DNA from: Bemisia tabaci
Taxonomy: Eukaryota > Arthropoda > Insecta > Hemiptera > Aleyrodidae
Length of the DNA stretch: 64,000 nt
Assembly (NCBI RefSeq): GCF_918797505.1
Contig: NC_092797.1
Coordinates: 1,178,001 to 1,242,000, forward strand
Direction of reading: 5' to 3'
The translations under genes were made by a program, and so were the position numbers. The notes beneath the pieces were generated by a model. The model was not told the DNA's origin. It made no database searches and saw only the letters and a program-made list of their open reading frames with translations. Each line of letters starts with the position of its first letter. Position 1 is the stretch's first letter. Shown here piece after piece: positions 35,616 to 48,369 of this stretch.

Positions 35616-37549
35616 TAAAGGGTGGAGAAATGTTAGGAAGGAATCATCAAAGGCACTGTATTGTGAGTCCCAATGCTCTGTCGTTCTTTTATCAAAGCAA
35701 TCTTAGGAAGTGAGAACATGGTATCCTGTCAACTCAGCGGGTGGCTCCATTAGATTACTGCCAGAAAATTATAGACCAAAACTTTTAGTAAATTTAACTA
35801 TGTAGCATCACAGTTAATAACAGCTTAGAACTGGAATGAAAGAAAGTATTTTCTCCTCCTCTCCTGGATTCTTGTTCAACTGTTTTGAATGTTAAAAACA
35901 AAGTCTCAGATTTGTCTTGAAAATGATAGCTCTGTCCGATGTGTGATTGTATTTCTATTTTTGTTATAAAATTAGACGAGGAAAGTGACCATGCAGTCCC
36001 AGAAGTTATTTATTTATTTTCTTTTTAAGTGAAGAAGCACTGAAAAGCAATTGCTGTCTTGGCAGTTTGCTGTAATCTTTCCCAGTAGGATTGTTTTTTT
36101 AGCCGAATTTCCATTAAAATGGCAACTACTTGAAGCAACGAAAATTGAAAAGCGCTATGCATAAGACCTCATGGGAGCAACATATCTTAATTAGGTAGGA
36201 AACTGTAACGGTTATAAGAGTGTAATTTTTTTTCCCCTTTGAAGTTTTACCACAAAAAATCATTGAAAAGTGACTAATCTTGACTTTTGAGCTTTTGTCC
36301 AGGAGTTCACTCCTACTCCCCCAGGAGGTGTGAAGAGGAACAATGCCGCTTATCAAGAGTTCAGAGGTAAAACATGATTGAATGTTGTACATGAATCTAT
36401 GTTGAGAAATAGAAAATGCGTTTTAACTATGGAGCACGAAACAATCGTTATTTTAGAAAATTGTTAAGAAATAATAGAAACCTTTCAAATGATTAGGAAG
36501 GTTTGTGTATTTTCATCCCAAATTCCCTTTCCACTTTCAAACAATCAACTTCATCATTTTTCATGATGATTCTGCGTTAAGAGGGATTTCCAATGATGAA
36601 CATAGCTTACCTGAGTAACAGAGCTAGAAAGAAAATTGGAGGAAGACTCACTCGATTTGATGGAAGAATCTTCCTAAATAGAGCAACGTAACTAAGTAGC
36701 GATACAACATGAGCATTCAGCCTCTCTATTAAAAAGCCGTTTCATTGATCACAAAACCAGTCATAGTGATGCTACTCAAGAGGAAATGAAGGAGCTCTAT
36801 AACGTGTAACTACTGAGTAATTGGGGTGAACAAAAATACACTAATGTGTTTAAAAATTGGGGTCAACAATAATACATGAATATTTTGAAAACAAATCATG
36901 TGCTTCCTCTCATATTTATTATCATGCCAGTAAAAATGTTGGAGATTTTTTTCCAAACATGACAGTCATAGTGGACAAGGTAATGATGCTCTCAAGGCAA
37001 ACGGTTAGGATACATCAGAAAACCTGCACTGAGAAACCGCAAGAATACGTTTATGAGACGCTAATCTTATTTTAATCCTTCATAAGCAGAATATAAGTGC
37101 ATTTGGGTAATCTGTTTTAATGAATGTGATGTGTTTATAATTATCGTCTCACCGTAATTTTCTAAAGTTTGTAAGACTGAGCTGCTTGTAGCAATGACCT
37201 TTTTTTGTATTCCACCAACCATTCAAATCTCTGGATTGCATCAGTGCACTAACTTCGTAACGATAGGGATCTTGTTTCATCTCGGATCCACCCACCCCCG
37301 AAATCAATGCGGTGTTTGCGCCAAAATGATCGGACGAAGTACTCTCCATTTGTTCTTTACGAACTTTTGACAACCTTGCAAATTTATTTTTAAAGAAAAG
37401 TAACAAACCAAAGAATATTTTTAGGCAAGCATTTATGAGTTTCAATTTCGTTTCCAGTAAAAGGTTTATATGTCAATGGAAACAACAGTATTTTTTGCTT
37501 TCCTTGATCTTGAATTTTCTTAGTGAGCCTAGTGCACAATTTTTTCATC

Positions 37550-38138
37550 AAATGATTATAACAGGGAGAAGAATCATGGTACTATGCGTTTATTGCGAGT
37601 TATTTACATGCTTAGAATGGTGGCATGCTTACATGCTGAAGGCCTTTCGGCCTCTCAAGGCCATCTTCAGAGCAATGTAGAACAAATATAATTGAAAAAT
37701 AACTACGTACCAGTGTCTAACAGATGAACGAATATTAACTACATGGCAGATGAATGGTATTAGCAAACAAAGTGGCCAGTGCACAATCAGGTGATGTGAT
37801 ATTAGTGATAACACTGCTGCACTAACAGTGCTGCAGACTGTGGTTGACCATAGAACTGTTATCTCGTTGTCACTAATATCACACCACTTGATTGTGCACT
37901 GGCCACTTTAATTTGCTGATACTGTTCATATGCCATGTAGGTAGTTAATATTTGTTCATGTAGTTAATATTCGTTCGTCTGTTTGACACCTATATGTAGT
38001 TTTATTTTTCTATTATATTTGTTCTATATTGCTCTGAAGATGGCCCTGATAGGCCGAAAGGGCCTTCAGCTTATACGCATGTAAATAACTCGCAATAAAC
38101 GCATAGTACTATGACTCTTCACCCTGTTATAATCATTT
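37550..38138. mobile_element. foldback element, about 589 bp
   Basis: Nearly the whole element is one imperfect palindrome. Outer arms are AAATGATTATAACAGGG and inverse; next come GCGTTTATTGCGAGTTATTT, then CTGAAGGCC...GGCCATCTTCAGAG, then GTGGCCAGTGCACAATCA, with the arms meeting near 37840. It has no coding capacity. The outermost palindrome may include a target duplication. Confidence 0.8.
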
Positions 38139-39417
38139 AACTAAGGCACTACTCTTCCTCTCTACTCTAAAATGTTTTAATTTTTTCATCCTGTCATGAA
38201 AGTGCTAAAATTATCATGGGTCAATTCCGTCTTGAGCGTAAAGACCTCTACGATCCCAGGTTGTTACCAATACAAGAGGTGTGTGAACCTAAACCGGCTT
38301 TCTCTTTTAACATTGTAGAGATGTTGTCAGACAATGTGACGGTTGTTTACTTTCTATTTGCAAGAGGCTGCTTTGTAGTCGTCCAATAGCCATCCAGGAT
38401 TGACAATCGAAAGTAGACAAATACCACCTTATCTGACAAAACCTCTAGGACACAAATTAGGCAATAACTAAGTTAAGTATTTTGAGATTATTGTATTACC
38501 AGATGAAGAATAAGTTGACGACAAAGCTCAAATTGTGTTTACCAGGATTGAAGGGTAGCAGGCCTTGATTTTCTTTGATACCTGTATTAGCATAATGGCT
38601 CTTTTGTCAAGAATAAATTTACATCATCAGTTAGTCAGCTGGCATTCCCATATGACATAGAAAAATGTAATAAAGTTACAGAATTCCAAACAGGACAGTT
38701 AATAACTTGCTTGGTAGCAAGAAATAGGTACTCAGCAGTCCTTCTCAAGACAAATAACCGAGTAGGCAGTCAAGAGAAGTCATTACACATCCAATTATCT
38801 CAATGTATTTACTATCGTCAGGAACCAAATGCACCCCAGCACATTTTCTAATTAGGCACGAGGTGATTTGATGATTGTCTAACTTAGACCAACCAATCCA
38901 AGCCAAAATGCTCAGTTCACCCATGGGTATGTCATTAGAGGAACTCCGGATAAAGGAATCCAAACACTAAAATTTTATGAACTTTACTGAGATGTTTTCA
39001 TAGTTCATAAGCTGACTTACATTTGGACAGTGGTTAGCAGAGAAAAACCGTTTCCTTTATAATGAGTTCACAATCGTACAACTTTTCGTTTTTCTGGAAA
39101 TAGCCCCAAAATTTGAACAGTTTTTTAATTTTCCTTCGAAAAAAATTTAGTTTCACATGAAACGAATCCTGTAAGTTTCATTATTATACATTTATTCAAG
39201 TTTCTTTACGGTGAAGAAGTTGCACGATTTTGAAAACACTGCAGTGAACTCGGTTCCCTCTTGCTGAACGCTGCCTATTTGTGCTGATCATTGTGCCATT
39301 GGCATAAGAACTAGGTAAGCTGAAAAATAGATTGATGATAATGAATGTGAAGTAATTATTTTTACAGTCCTGACTCACTGACGCTGTAATCTTGGCAAAA
39401 AAGAAACCCAATTAGAA

Positions 39418-39419
<2 letters not shown>

Positions 39420-39453
<34 letters not shown>
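39420..39453 (+). repeat. poly(T) run, 34 bp
   Basis: Uninterrupted T homopolymer. It may be the reverse complement of a retroposed poly(A) tail, but I see no recognisable retroposon body beside it. Confidence 0.9.
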
Positions 39454-39460
<7 letters not shown>

Positions 39461-41392
39461 GTCCTTATGACAAATAGTTTGATTTGTACATGGGAACTTC
39501 CATTTATCCTCTAGATATGATTGGAAATTCGGTTGAGGAAACAGTTCCGGCTAAAGAGTCCTAGAAATTAACCTTCTGTTCTTATATCATAACAATGAAA
39601 GAACCTAGGTTATTTTTTTATGTGAATTTGTACATTTCTTATATATTTTTAACAACTCCACCTGTGGTTGAGGTGTTATCTAAGCTCTTTGTAAATTATC
39701 TTAACTTCTTCACTTTCCTATTTTCCTGTGTTTCTTAACCTAGAGGTTCCTTTTCTTCCTTTTTGAAAATTCCTATTCATTTCCTCTCGTTCATGTCAGT
39801 TTGTAAAGAACTCTATAATTGTACATACACCTGTTTGTTGGGGGAAAAAAAATAGTAATTCCAAATTACAGTCAGTAATTCTTTTTTATTCCCGATTTTT
39901 ACCCACCCTTCTTTTTTTTAAAATCAACCGATAGTTTGATTCGTAGTTTGTAAGTATCTAATTTTAGTTGTTAAGTCTAGGTTAATTGTTTGAGGTTTAA
40001 AGAAAGCTAGCTATCTTCCAATTAGAAAGGAGAGAAAAAGGAGGAAAAAAATGAGACTAGTTTCAAGATTTTACTTTGTTTAGGTAATGTTAAGTCGTAA
40101 ATAATAATTTATTCGTAGATGTAAGTTTTTACAAACTGATTCATTTGAAATTATTTTTTTAAAATTGTAAAAGTTTGAGATAACACATTACTTACAACTT
40201 ATCATGTGATTGTAGAGTTGTAAAATGACCCCATCACTAGAATTTATTAGATTATTTTTTCATTTCATCTTTATGGAGTGAGCAACTGACTGTGCTTCCG
40301 TTCATTTTTTAATGCACTATAACATTGATTTTTAATATACTTAAAGAACATCAGATATAATGGACTCATAGAAGCGTGTATTTTTATAAAAGTTTAAGTG
40401 ATTTGTTGCTCTTATTTTTCCAGCCACAGCAACAGAATCTCCTCTAATTCACAAAGCAAGTTTTTTTTAGATTCTATCAGAATTTTTAATCGCTCTTCTC
40501 TGTACATTTGTGTGGATATCTGTCACTCAGGCTTGCAGCGAGTCAAACAAAGTTCGATCATGTCTCATAGGCAGCACAAATGTCCCCTCTCCTCCTGAGT
40601 ATCATCAATGAATATCTAGTTTGATTTTTCCTTATGCGCTAATAAGATATGATTTCTAGTTACCATACCTATCATTTTGACAACATACAATAGCAGAAGG
40701 CACCTGATTCGACAATTGCATTTCGATGTGTGAAAAAGGTAGATTACCGATTGTGAAAAAATTCCTTTAGTATTGGAAAAATTCTGAGATTGATGAAGAA
40801 TACGAGCCCCTATGGAAATTATCGTTTCGGATATCTACTTCAATTCCTGAGTTCCCTGAGTCAAGGGAAATGTTCAATACTCTCAATGCGGGAAATATGA
40901 ATAAACTGTATAGACTGAAATCTTGTTTTAGGGATTTGCTTCTGAAAATGGAATGAACATAACCTAGGTTTATTAACTGACCCAGGTCTTGGACTAAAAA
41001 TGTCAAGAAAAGATGAAAAAAAGAATAATTGATTAGATTTTAAGAATGGGGAAAAAGTGACGAATGTAGGATAAAGAAAAAAGTTTTTTACAACAGGCAA
41101 TAATTCCATGTAAATAAAGCCTTGTCCTTTAAAAACTTTTTTTTCTTGTTTTTATATTTGAAATTACTTTCTGTAAATTTACTTAAGTTTTTTGCTCAGT
41201 TCTCGATGTTAATAAGATTTCTTTAGTATCTTTCATCAAGGGCTGAAGTTTTAGGTAGGTAGTATATAATTTTTGGCTAGCTTACTCCCTCTCCTTCCTC
41301 CACTGAGTCACAATTTACATTTCTAATATTGTACTCTTTGGAATGAATTTAGTTGATGATTTTTACTCTTATATTGTAAAGATAAAATGTTA

Positions 41393-41406
41393 AATAAAAC
41401 AATAAA
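41393..41406 (+). terminator. shep: candidate distal poly(A) signal of shep
   Basis: Two AATAAA hexamers eight bases apart, followed by TTGTTGTTTGTTCTTT, a good GT-rich downstream element. The plus-strand T bias fades just after, consistent with a transcript end here. Confidence 0.45.
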
Positions 41407-41450
41407 TTGTTGTTTGTTCTTTAAGGCAAGTTAAGTTTTCTCATTTCCCC

Positions 41451-43980
41451 ACAGCTCCTGTGATTTAACTCTTAAGTACTGCCCACAACGGCAATATCAT
41501 ATGCAAATGCATCTCAACAAGAAAGTGGTAGGCTCTCAGATGTCAAACAACTGTAAGAAAATCAATTTCAGTTACATCTAATCCTCAGGACCCATCCAAA
41601 AGACCTCTGACACTCAATAGGCCTGTGGGGGGTCCCAAAATAGACGTAGAAGTTTAGACAGGCTGGATAATTTTTTCCATTTTCCTCTCCAACAAACGGT
41701 TTAGGAGATTAGAGGACTACGCGGCCCAACCCCCAAAGGCGCTCCGCGCCATCAAGGGGCCCTACAGTGAGGCATCCTTATGGACGATGCGGACAAAAAT
41801 CGGTAAAAGACACTTCAAAGAGTGAAGACAGCATAGCACCGGCATAGGAAAACCCTTTGGCACTATCAAAATAAAACACTCAAGGAAGAAGAAAATATTA
41901 TATCTCAGGATTTTTTTGCGTATTTTGCGAGAGAAGTTCATTTAAGATGGGCAACCTCGAATTATCCCTATGTTAACAAAGTAAAAGCAACTTAAAACAC
42001 CCAAACTTTAACTTCAAATACCTCCGATAGTCGCAAGAAGTCGCAAAATCTTTTTGGTGGAATTGAAGTTTGGTATGTGAGGATTAAGAAAATGTCAATC
42101 ACCCAGCGCATTTTGCGTTTCAAGCGAGAAATCTTCATTTAAAGTTGACGTCTTTCTTCCGCGTATTTCTTATGGACCAATGATTCTTGACCCATTTTCC
42201 GCCCACTTTCCATCTAAATTTCATGTAGTTTTGAACGAAAAATTTGGAAATGAACCATCATTGTGAGTCAGTAATATCTTTAAGATGACAAACTCCAAAA
42301 AAATATTCAGATGTCAAGTTGTGAATTTTTGATTTTTGGCCCCAGAGGGCCGCACTGTAGGCCGTTTCGCGGCCCTTTTTGGTAGCCGCAGCGGTAGCAT
42401 AATTCATATTTTCACGATAAAATTTGTTTAATAAATCTCGGCAAAACTTTCATGACGGGTGCCATTCGAGCCTATTAGACTATCAATGCTGTCCAATTTT
42501 TTCCTTATTTTCATTTTTTCTTATTTATTTATTTATTCATCAATATTTTTTTTTTTAAATTTTCTTTCGTTTCCGATTTTTATCATTGCGTCTTTCTCCT
42601 TTAGCTTTTTATCAATGTTGGTTTTAGTTTTCTCCTAAAAAAGTATGATATGGTGTATAAATTACATTTTAGAAAGGAATGATTTTTGTTTTTGATAAAA
42701 AAGAAGAAAAAATTTTAAGTCAAAAGGATGCTTTTCGCGATGATTGACTAATGAATTATTGCAGTAAAACAACGTACGATGATTTACAGGTAGTATTCGG
42801 TGCATAAGTCAGAATTTTAACCTACATTTCGGGCCAGTATGGAGGTGTAACTGACGCCTTAGACGACTCGGCCACCATCCGAACTGATTTTACGTGAATG
42901 AATCTTCTATTCATAGAGTAGAGGTGATGCGCACGCTACTGGGCCACTGCGCAACCTCCTCGGCTACTGCGCATAGCGGTAGCAGTTGCGGAGCACTCAG
43001 TGAATTCGCTCACTTTTATAACGTGATTGTAAAAAAACCAAGGGCCTATTTCCAAAATCTGATTAGAGCGAGCTCATTAAGGGACTATCACCTGTCGATA
43101 ACCGCAAAAATTATGGAAATTGGCCCAGTAGAACGCTGGAACTAAGCGTTACCAGTTATGCAAATTTAGGAGGTTTCGGAGCTTATAGTATAGATAGGCA
43201 ATAGGCAATTTTCTTGTCACGAGGAGCTTACACATATCTTGCAATTTAATCATTTCTGTGTGAGCTACATTACTAGGTACGGAATCACACCAAACCATTC
43301 ATTCAGACACATTTTTTTTTTCTTCAGAATTAAAACATTGGAATATTTTGCAATTTGAGTTTGCCAAATTTTAGAAGTAAAAAATCGAAAAAATTAAACC
43401 GCATGGATTTAAATGTATGAAACACCCTGAAATTGAACATAATGTAACAGAACAATTTTTTTGAAAATTGTTTGCGCAAAACGCAACTTGATACCTCCAT
43501 ATTTGGGCAAGCTGTGTGATCTTAAGATTTCAACTTGGTAACGGTGCCACATAGTAAGAAAATCTTTCAGAGACTGTGTGTCACACAGAAGGGACAAACA
43601 TATCAAAATGTTCACACAATCGGAGCATAGGCCTAAATCGCAATTTTGAATGCTATCTTGATTGATTCTCTGACTATTTCGGGAGAAAAAATCCCCGATC
43701 TTCTTGAAAAAACACCTCTAAAAATCCCCAATTTTGGTTTTTTATAACTGGTAAACACCCTGACAGTTAAATTTCAATTATTTGTTTCTTTTTTTTTGCC
43801 GATTTTCATCAAAATACCATTACAAAAGCCTTAAATTTATTCCAGCCATTTCACTGGGCATTCTCCGTTTTTTCCTGTAAAATGGGGGGGGGGGGGGGGT
43901 TCAGAGATTTCTTACGGGTGCCTTACAGGGGAGGAGGGGTCCAAAAGTTGGCAAACATGCCTTCCGTAATACTTGAACGG
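41451..43980. other. repeat-rich zone between the convergent genes
   Basis: No gene seen. It contains a probable foldback at about 41715-42395 with GCGGCC/GGGCC-rich ends (CCCTACAGTGAGGC versus the inverse of GCCGCACTGTAGGCC). Near 43680-43775 is a fragment (ATCTTCTTGAAAAAAC, CCCCAATTTTGGT, AACTGGTAAACACCCTG) shared with 7590-7687. A 16-bp poly(G) lies at 43884-43899. Confidence 0.55.
41715..42395. mobile_element. probable foldback element with GC-rich ends
   Basis: About 50-bp ends are inverted copies with roughly two-thirds identity by eye. The interior is ordinary AT-rich sequence. Boundaries are approximate and I found no target duplication. Confidence 0.4.
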
Positions 43981-46900
43981 CCAAATACACAAATATTTGC
44001 TTTGAAATTTTTTTATTCTTTACTTTCATTATTACAGTGTGAAGTCCTAACTAGCCACAAGCTTTAAGGGATAAAATGTACAAATGTATAAAACATCTTG
44101 GAGACTACCATCTACTGTAGCAGAAGAACTGCACTGTCATTTATCACTAGCAAAAATTCAATGCATATCTTGGATTCCAGATTTCCAAACACTTTTTCTT
44201 AAACTTATTTACATTTGGACCAATTTCAGCGGAATCAACCTAACTGCATCAGACATTGCCTCGTTTTCTATGATGTTTTACTTTTTGAACAGATAACCAA
44301 ACAACCGAGCCTTGAAAACATTTTAGGGTATATTCTTCATAATCTAGGGCAAAGTTTACAGAAATTTTGAAAGCATTCAGTAGTTTAGTTCTATGTAAAA
44401 AAAAAGAAAACACGAGAGAAAGGTGAAGGGTGACACAGTCCGGCTGATTTCAGTTCAAATCCGTCCTCTTATTCCTGACACTTTTCTTTACATTACCATG
44501 GAAATATTCTGTAAAATTTTCAGAAAATACAACTGGTCTACTTGTCTTTGAAAACTAACGGGAGGTATGATAATTGAAACACTGCAATCAAATTAAATTT
44601 TTTCAAATTTTCATTGGCAATATGCTGAAAATAATAGAAATTTAACAATCAATGCTGCCAGTGACAGTTCAGAAGCATCAAATGCGCAGTTAGCAGAAAG
44701 GAAACAAGCCACATCAGCTATTGCCAAATTCAAATGGGCAATTTATTTTTTTACAAGAGAACGTCCATGAGGGTTCTTTTGAAAATTGTATGGAATTTGC
44801 TTTGGACTGTACAGAAAATTCACTGAAATGTACGCATAACTCCGCACAACCTTTTATGTAAATAATTAAAGCACCCGATTAAATTTAGCAATAGCTGATT
44901 TTGCTTGATTCCTTTCTGCTTAACATGGTCCAAATGACCATCAGGGTCCATTGTTAAAAACTTGAAATGCAAGCACAAGAGCCCCTCTTAAGGAACTTTG
45001 GCTTTGCCTGTACCTGGAGCAAAATAGAAAAAGCGATAGTCAGACCCGGTGGCTTGTCGCAGCCTCTCAATTGCCACGTAGCATTCACTGAAGCATGTGA
45101 TTCCATGGTTATTTTAGGGAATTTCCAAAGATAAGACTTAACATAGTACAAAAGTAGTGTCTAAGAACCAGTCGAACAACCTGAGAGCTAAATTCATGAT
45201 CTGACAATGTGCTTTTACACAGTGTTCTTCAAACAGGCTAGCAAGTTGATCATGGACTTGTCTCTGCTGTATTCACAACTTTTACAACAAAAAGGCGCGA
45301 ACTTGAGAGATGGTTATTCTGTTGATGCGGTTATGGTTATTGCCTGGGACAAGCTGTCTGATAAAAATATGACAATAAGAAGGAAAAGTCAATCATCGCT
45401 CTGCAGAATGGACCATCGGTTAATAAAAAATGACAAATTTCATGAGAAAGAGCGATCAGTTCATCCCTGGTGTTAGGCGATTTCTTGAGGACTCAGAGTG
45501 GCAAAACACACACTAAAGTCATGAATGAACACCCCCTCACCAATGATTACACTACTGTCCTGATCCAATAGTAATTGGCAGGATACAACAGCAGCATTAT
45601 AAAAGGTCAACCGATCATGACAACCACAGTAGGTGGGTGGTGTCTCAAATGATCTGGCATCATGCTCTTAGGTTATTTTATCTCAACATAACAGCGAAAA
45701 ATTAACTTCCACCAACTTAATCTCTTGAACCTTTTCAGATAAGTAGATACAAATCCTCTCTAAAAGGAGACTTTTTGTAGAAAACAAGAAGTATTAAATG
45801 ACTAAGTTCATGGAAATGCAAAAAATTAAATGCCTCATTCTAATAAATATAAAATCCTACTCAATACTCTAGAAAAATTGGAACTAGAATTAACAGAAGG
45901 CACCTTCAATACTGATTAGTGGCGTATTGGAAACAGATACATTGACATTGCAAGTGCTTTCATTTATGATGAGTCTTTTCTTGTCATTTTAAAAAAATAA
46001 AATAAATGAAAAAAGAAATATTTCTTTCTTCATTTAAACTTGCGAGTCATAAAATGGATTGCGGTAAGCAGAAGGGAAACGACGCAATTAAAGGTTTTCT
46101 AAATCGTGCAACTTCTTCTTTGCTTTGAGAAATACTAAATATAAGTGAAGGAATAAAATGTATACAATCGGTTTTCTTAAAAGTTAAACGAATTCTGGTA
46201 GAAAAACTATGACCATTTACTATTCTGGGCATTTGTTCAGGTAAAGATGAAGGAGCACGATTTTTAAAACAGTGTAATCATATTAGTTTCCTTTTCTTAT
46301 ATGCGATAAAAAGTTTGCATAGCTTTGAGGCTTTATCTCCTTCAAATATTTTTTCCCAAAATTAAAATGATACGAGCTGCTAAGACAGAAAACGAGGGAG
46401 CTTGGCAAAATGAAAGCACTAAAATCAGATCCAAAATTAAGTATCCAACAAAGATTCCCTGCTGTGAACCTCTGATAGTTATTCCAAAACTAGATGGTTC
46501 ATCGGTTCACGAAGAGAATCGGCAGATAATCCTGCGACAAACAAATTGTGACTTTAAAAACTTAAAATGACTCAGTACAAAAAAAGAAAGAAAAAAAAGA
46601 GAAAAAAAAGGAAGGAAGGAGAATTAGTCAACTAAAAAATTACAGGGTTTATCAGAAATTACAAAAAAACTGTTTGACTAAGAGAGGAAAATACTGATTC
46701 TGATGAAACTGAGCTATCAAATCCTACCTTTCCTGAGATTTTATTTTGGTCATTATAAGACCCCCTTGAGATATTGAAGGGAAAGAACCAAGTGACCAAT
46801 CTGATAAACTTTGATCATGGATTGAGCTTGCACAGGTAACATAACTCCCCAAAATCAGACAATTGAAATTTTTGAAAGACTGAAAAACGGTTTTCTTACA

Positions 46901-48273
46901 CCTGAAAACTTAGTAGGATAACTAAAAACGAAGTTAAAACATGTACCACGGGCAGAAAAAATTACAACTTAAAACAACCTGAATATTCACTTTTCAGAAT
47001 ACAAATGCTTCTGCAATTCCAAGTTTAAACGTTACGTTGGATTTAGAAGTCGAAAATTAACTGTACGAGAGCTCCAAACGTAGGTGGTACTCTTAGACTA
47101 AAAACATTTCGCCGGGGTGCTGCCCTGTTCATACCTCAGTTGTTCAATGATGTTGAAGGGTCTTTTTTTCCTCCGAAGATTAAAAAACCATGCAAGGGTA
47201 TTTCTTTCGGATGGAAGGGTGCTAAATTTGCAAAAATATAAACACAATACTTTTATGGAACAAGGTAAGCATGGAATTAGAGTGTGTGATTTTGTGGGCT
47301 CTTTATTTCAATTCTTATCAACCCTTCCTAACTTGACGTTTTTCAGAGCAACATTCGGTTCTTTTTTACATTAACTATTGCGTTATATTTTCCACTTACC
47401 CTTTCCTTTACTTCTAAAGGGAATAATTAAATGACTAGGGTAGAAGACTCTCATGGCGACAAGACACATCCTCAGGAGATTCAAATGAGTTTCTTCCGGA
47501 AGATGGGGACTAGCTTTGTCTTTAGTTGAGCAACTTCAAAACTTTGATCCTCGGCACAGGAGCCAAGAATTGGTTGCAAAATTAACATCAACATAACAAA
47601 AAATCTCGGTAGATTCCTGAGAAGCTTCAAAGACAGGAATGAAACTCTCAAAAGATTTTCACATCAAACGATTTCTAAATTATTCAAGTATACTTCAATA
47701 AAGTGGCACGAGAGTTGTCTTCATAAAAAAATAAAATAAAACTTAAGTAAAAACCGCTGAAAATTTTAAACATCTTCAGTGTTCAACATATTTGTGATGT
47801 TAATTACACTGAAATTCACGTTCAGAAAAAGACCAGTTCTGGGAAAAGTAAAGGAAATAAAAATCTATGACCAAAGTAGAAAATGTGAAACTTTGCTCGC
47901 GACTGTGCAAATCGCTGCTCATGTTTTACTTTTTTTAAAAAGAAAGCTTATCGGTATTTTTTCTTGAAATTTTCTTCATTCATTAAAAAATATTCACAGA
48001 AAATCTCAAAGAGAAATTTTAGTTAAGTTCATTGAGAAAAAGCAAACACAATATGAGATTTTGAAACATGATGGAGGTACGCATTTTCGACTTTAGTCAT
48101 TGATATGAACTTCTCTTCTTTAAACATCGTATCAAAGGTCAAGCAGATTAATATGCAAGGAAATCAATGAATGACAAAAAACATTGTGAGTCGAAAATAA
48201 AAAAAGGAAAATTACGAAGTACATATAAAAAAATGAAAAACTGAGAGAGACTCCATTCGACAGACCATGAAAA
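43981..48273 (-). other. Tmx1: A-rich (plus strand) region downstream of Tmx1, possible 3'UTR
   Basis: 4.3 kb with no convincing gene. The plus strand is A-rich, so T-rich in the Tmx1 sense, the opposite of 27660-41450. Minus-strand AATAAA candidates are at 47302-47307 and 44012-44017. A purine tract of A/G runs is at 46577-46621. Confidence 0.4.
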
Positions 48274-48369
48274 TCAATCAGCTTTGCGGGCCTTTCGCTT
48301 TTTGACCGATGGACTCGTGTCTGGATTCGCTTGTTCATCGACCAGCTCTTCTTGTGCTAGTTCATCATC
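48274..48369 (-). CDS. Tmx1: Tmx1 terminal exon: acidic/basic tail
   Basis: 31 codons plus TGA: DDELAQEELVDEQANPD, then SPSVKKRKARKAD. An acidic cytosolic tail is usual for TMX1. The basic end may contribute to ER retention (inference). Confidence 0.88.
   Translation of the reverse strand, partial: DDELAQEELVDEQANPDTSPSVKKRKARKAD

Larger units (their letters stand above)
27660..41450 (+). other. shep: T-rich region downstream of shep, possible very long 3'UTR
   Basis: 13.8 kb without a convincing gene. The plus strand is consistently T-rich, like the shep introns, which suggests transcription on this strand. Candidate AATAAA hexamers occur at 28810, 31024 and, paired, at 41393-41406. Embedded repeats are 27992-28285, 37550-38138 and a 34-bp poly(T) at 39420-39453. 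How much of it is mature 3'UTR cannot be told from sequence. Confidence 0.45.

Noticed and set aside
45207..45476. 89-residue plus-strand open frame
   Set aside because: Not recognised. It lies antisense in the Tmx1 downstream region, has no splice or homology support, and its length is within chance expectation.
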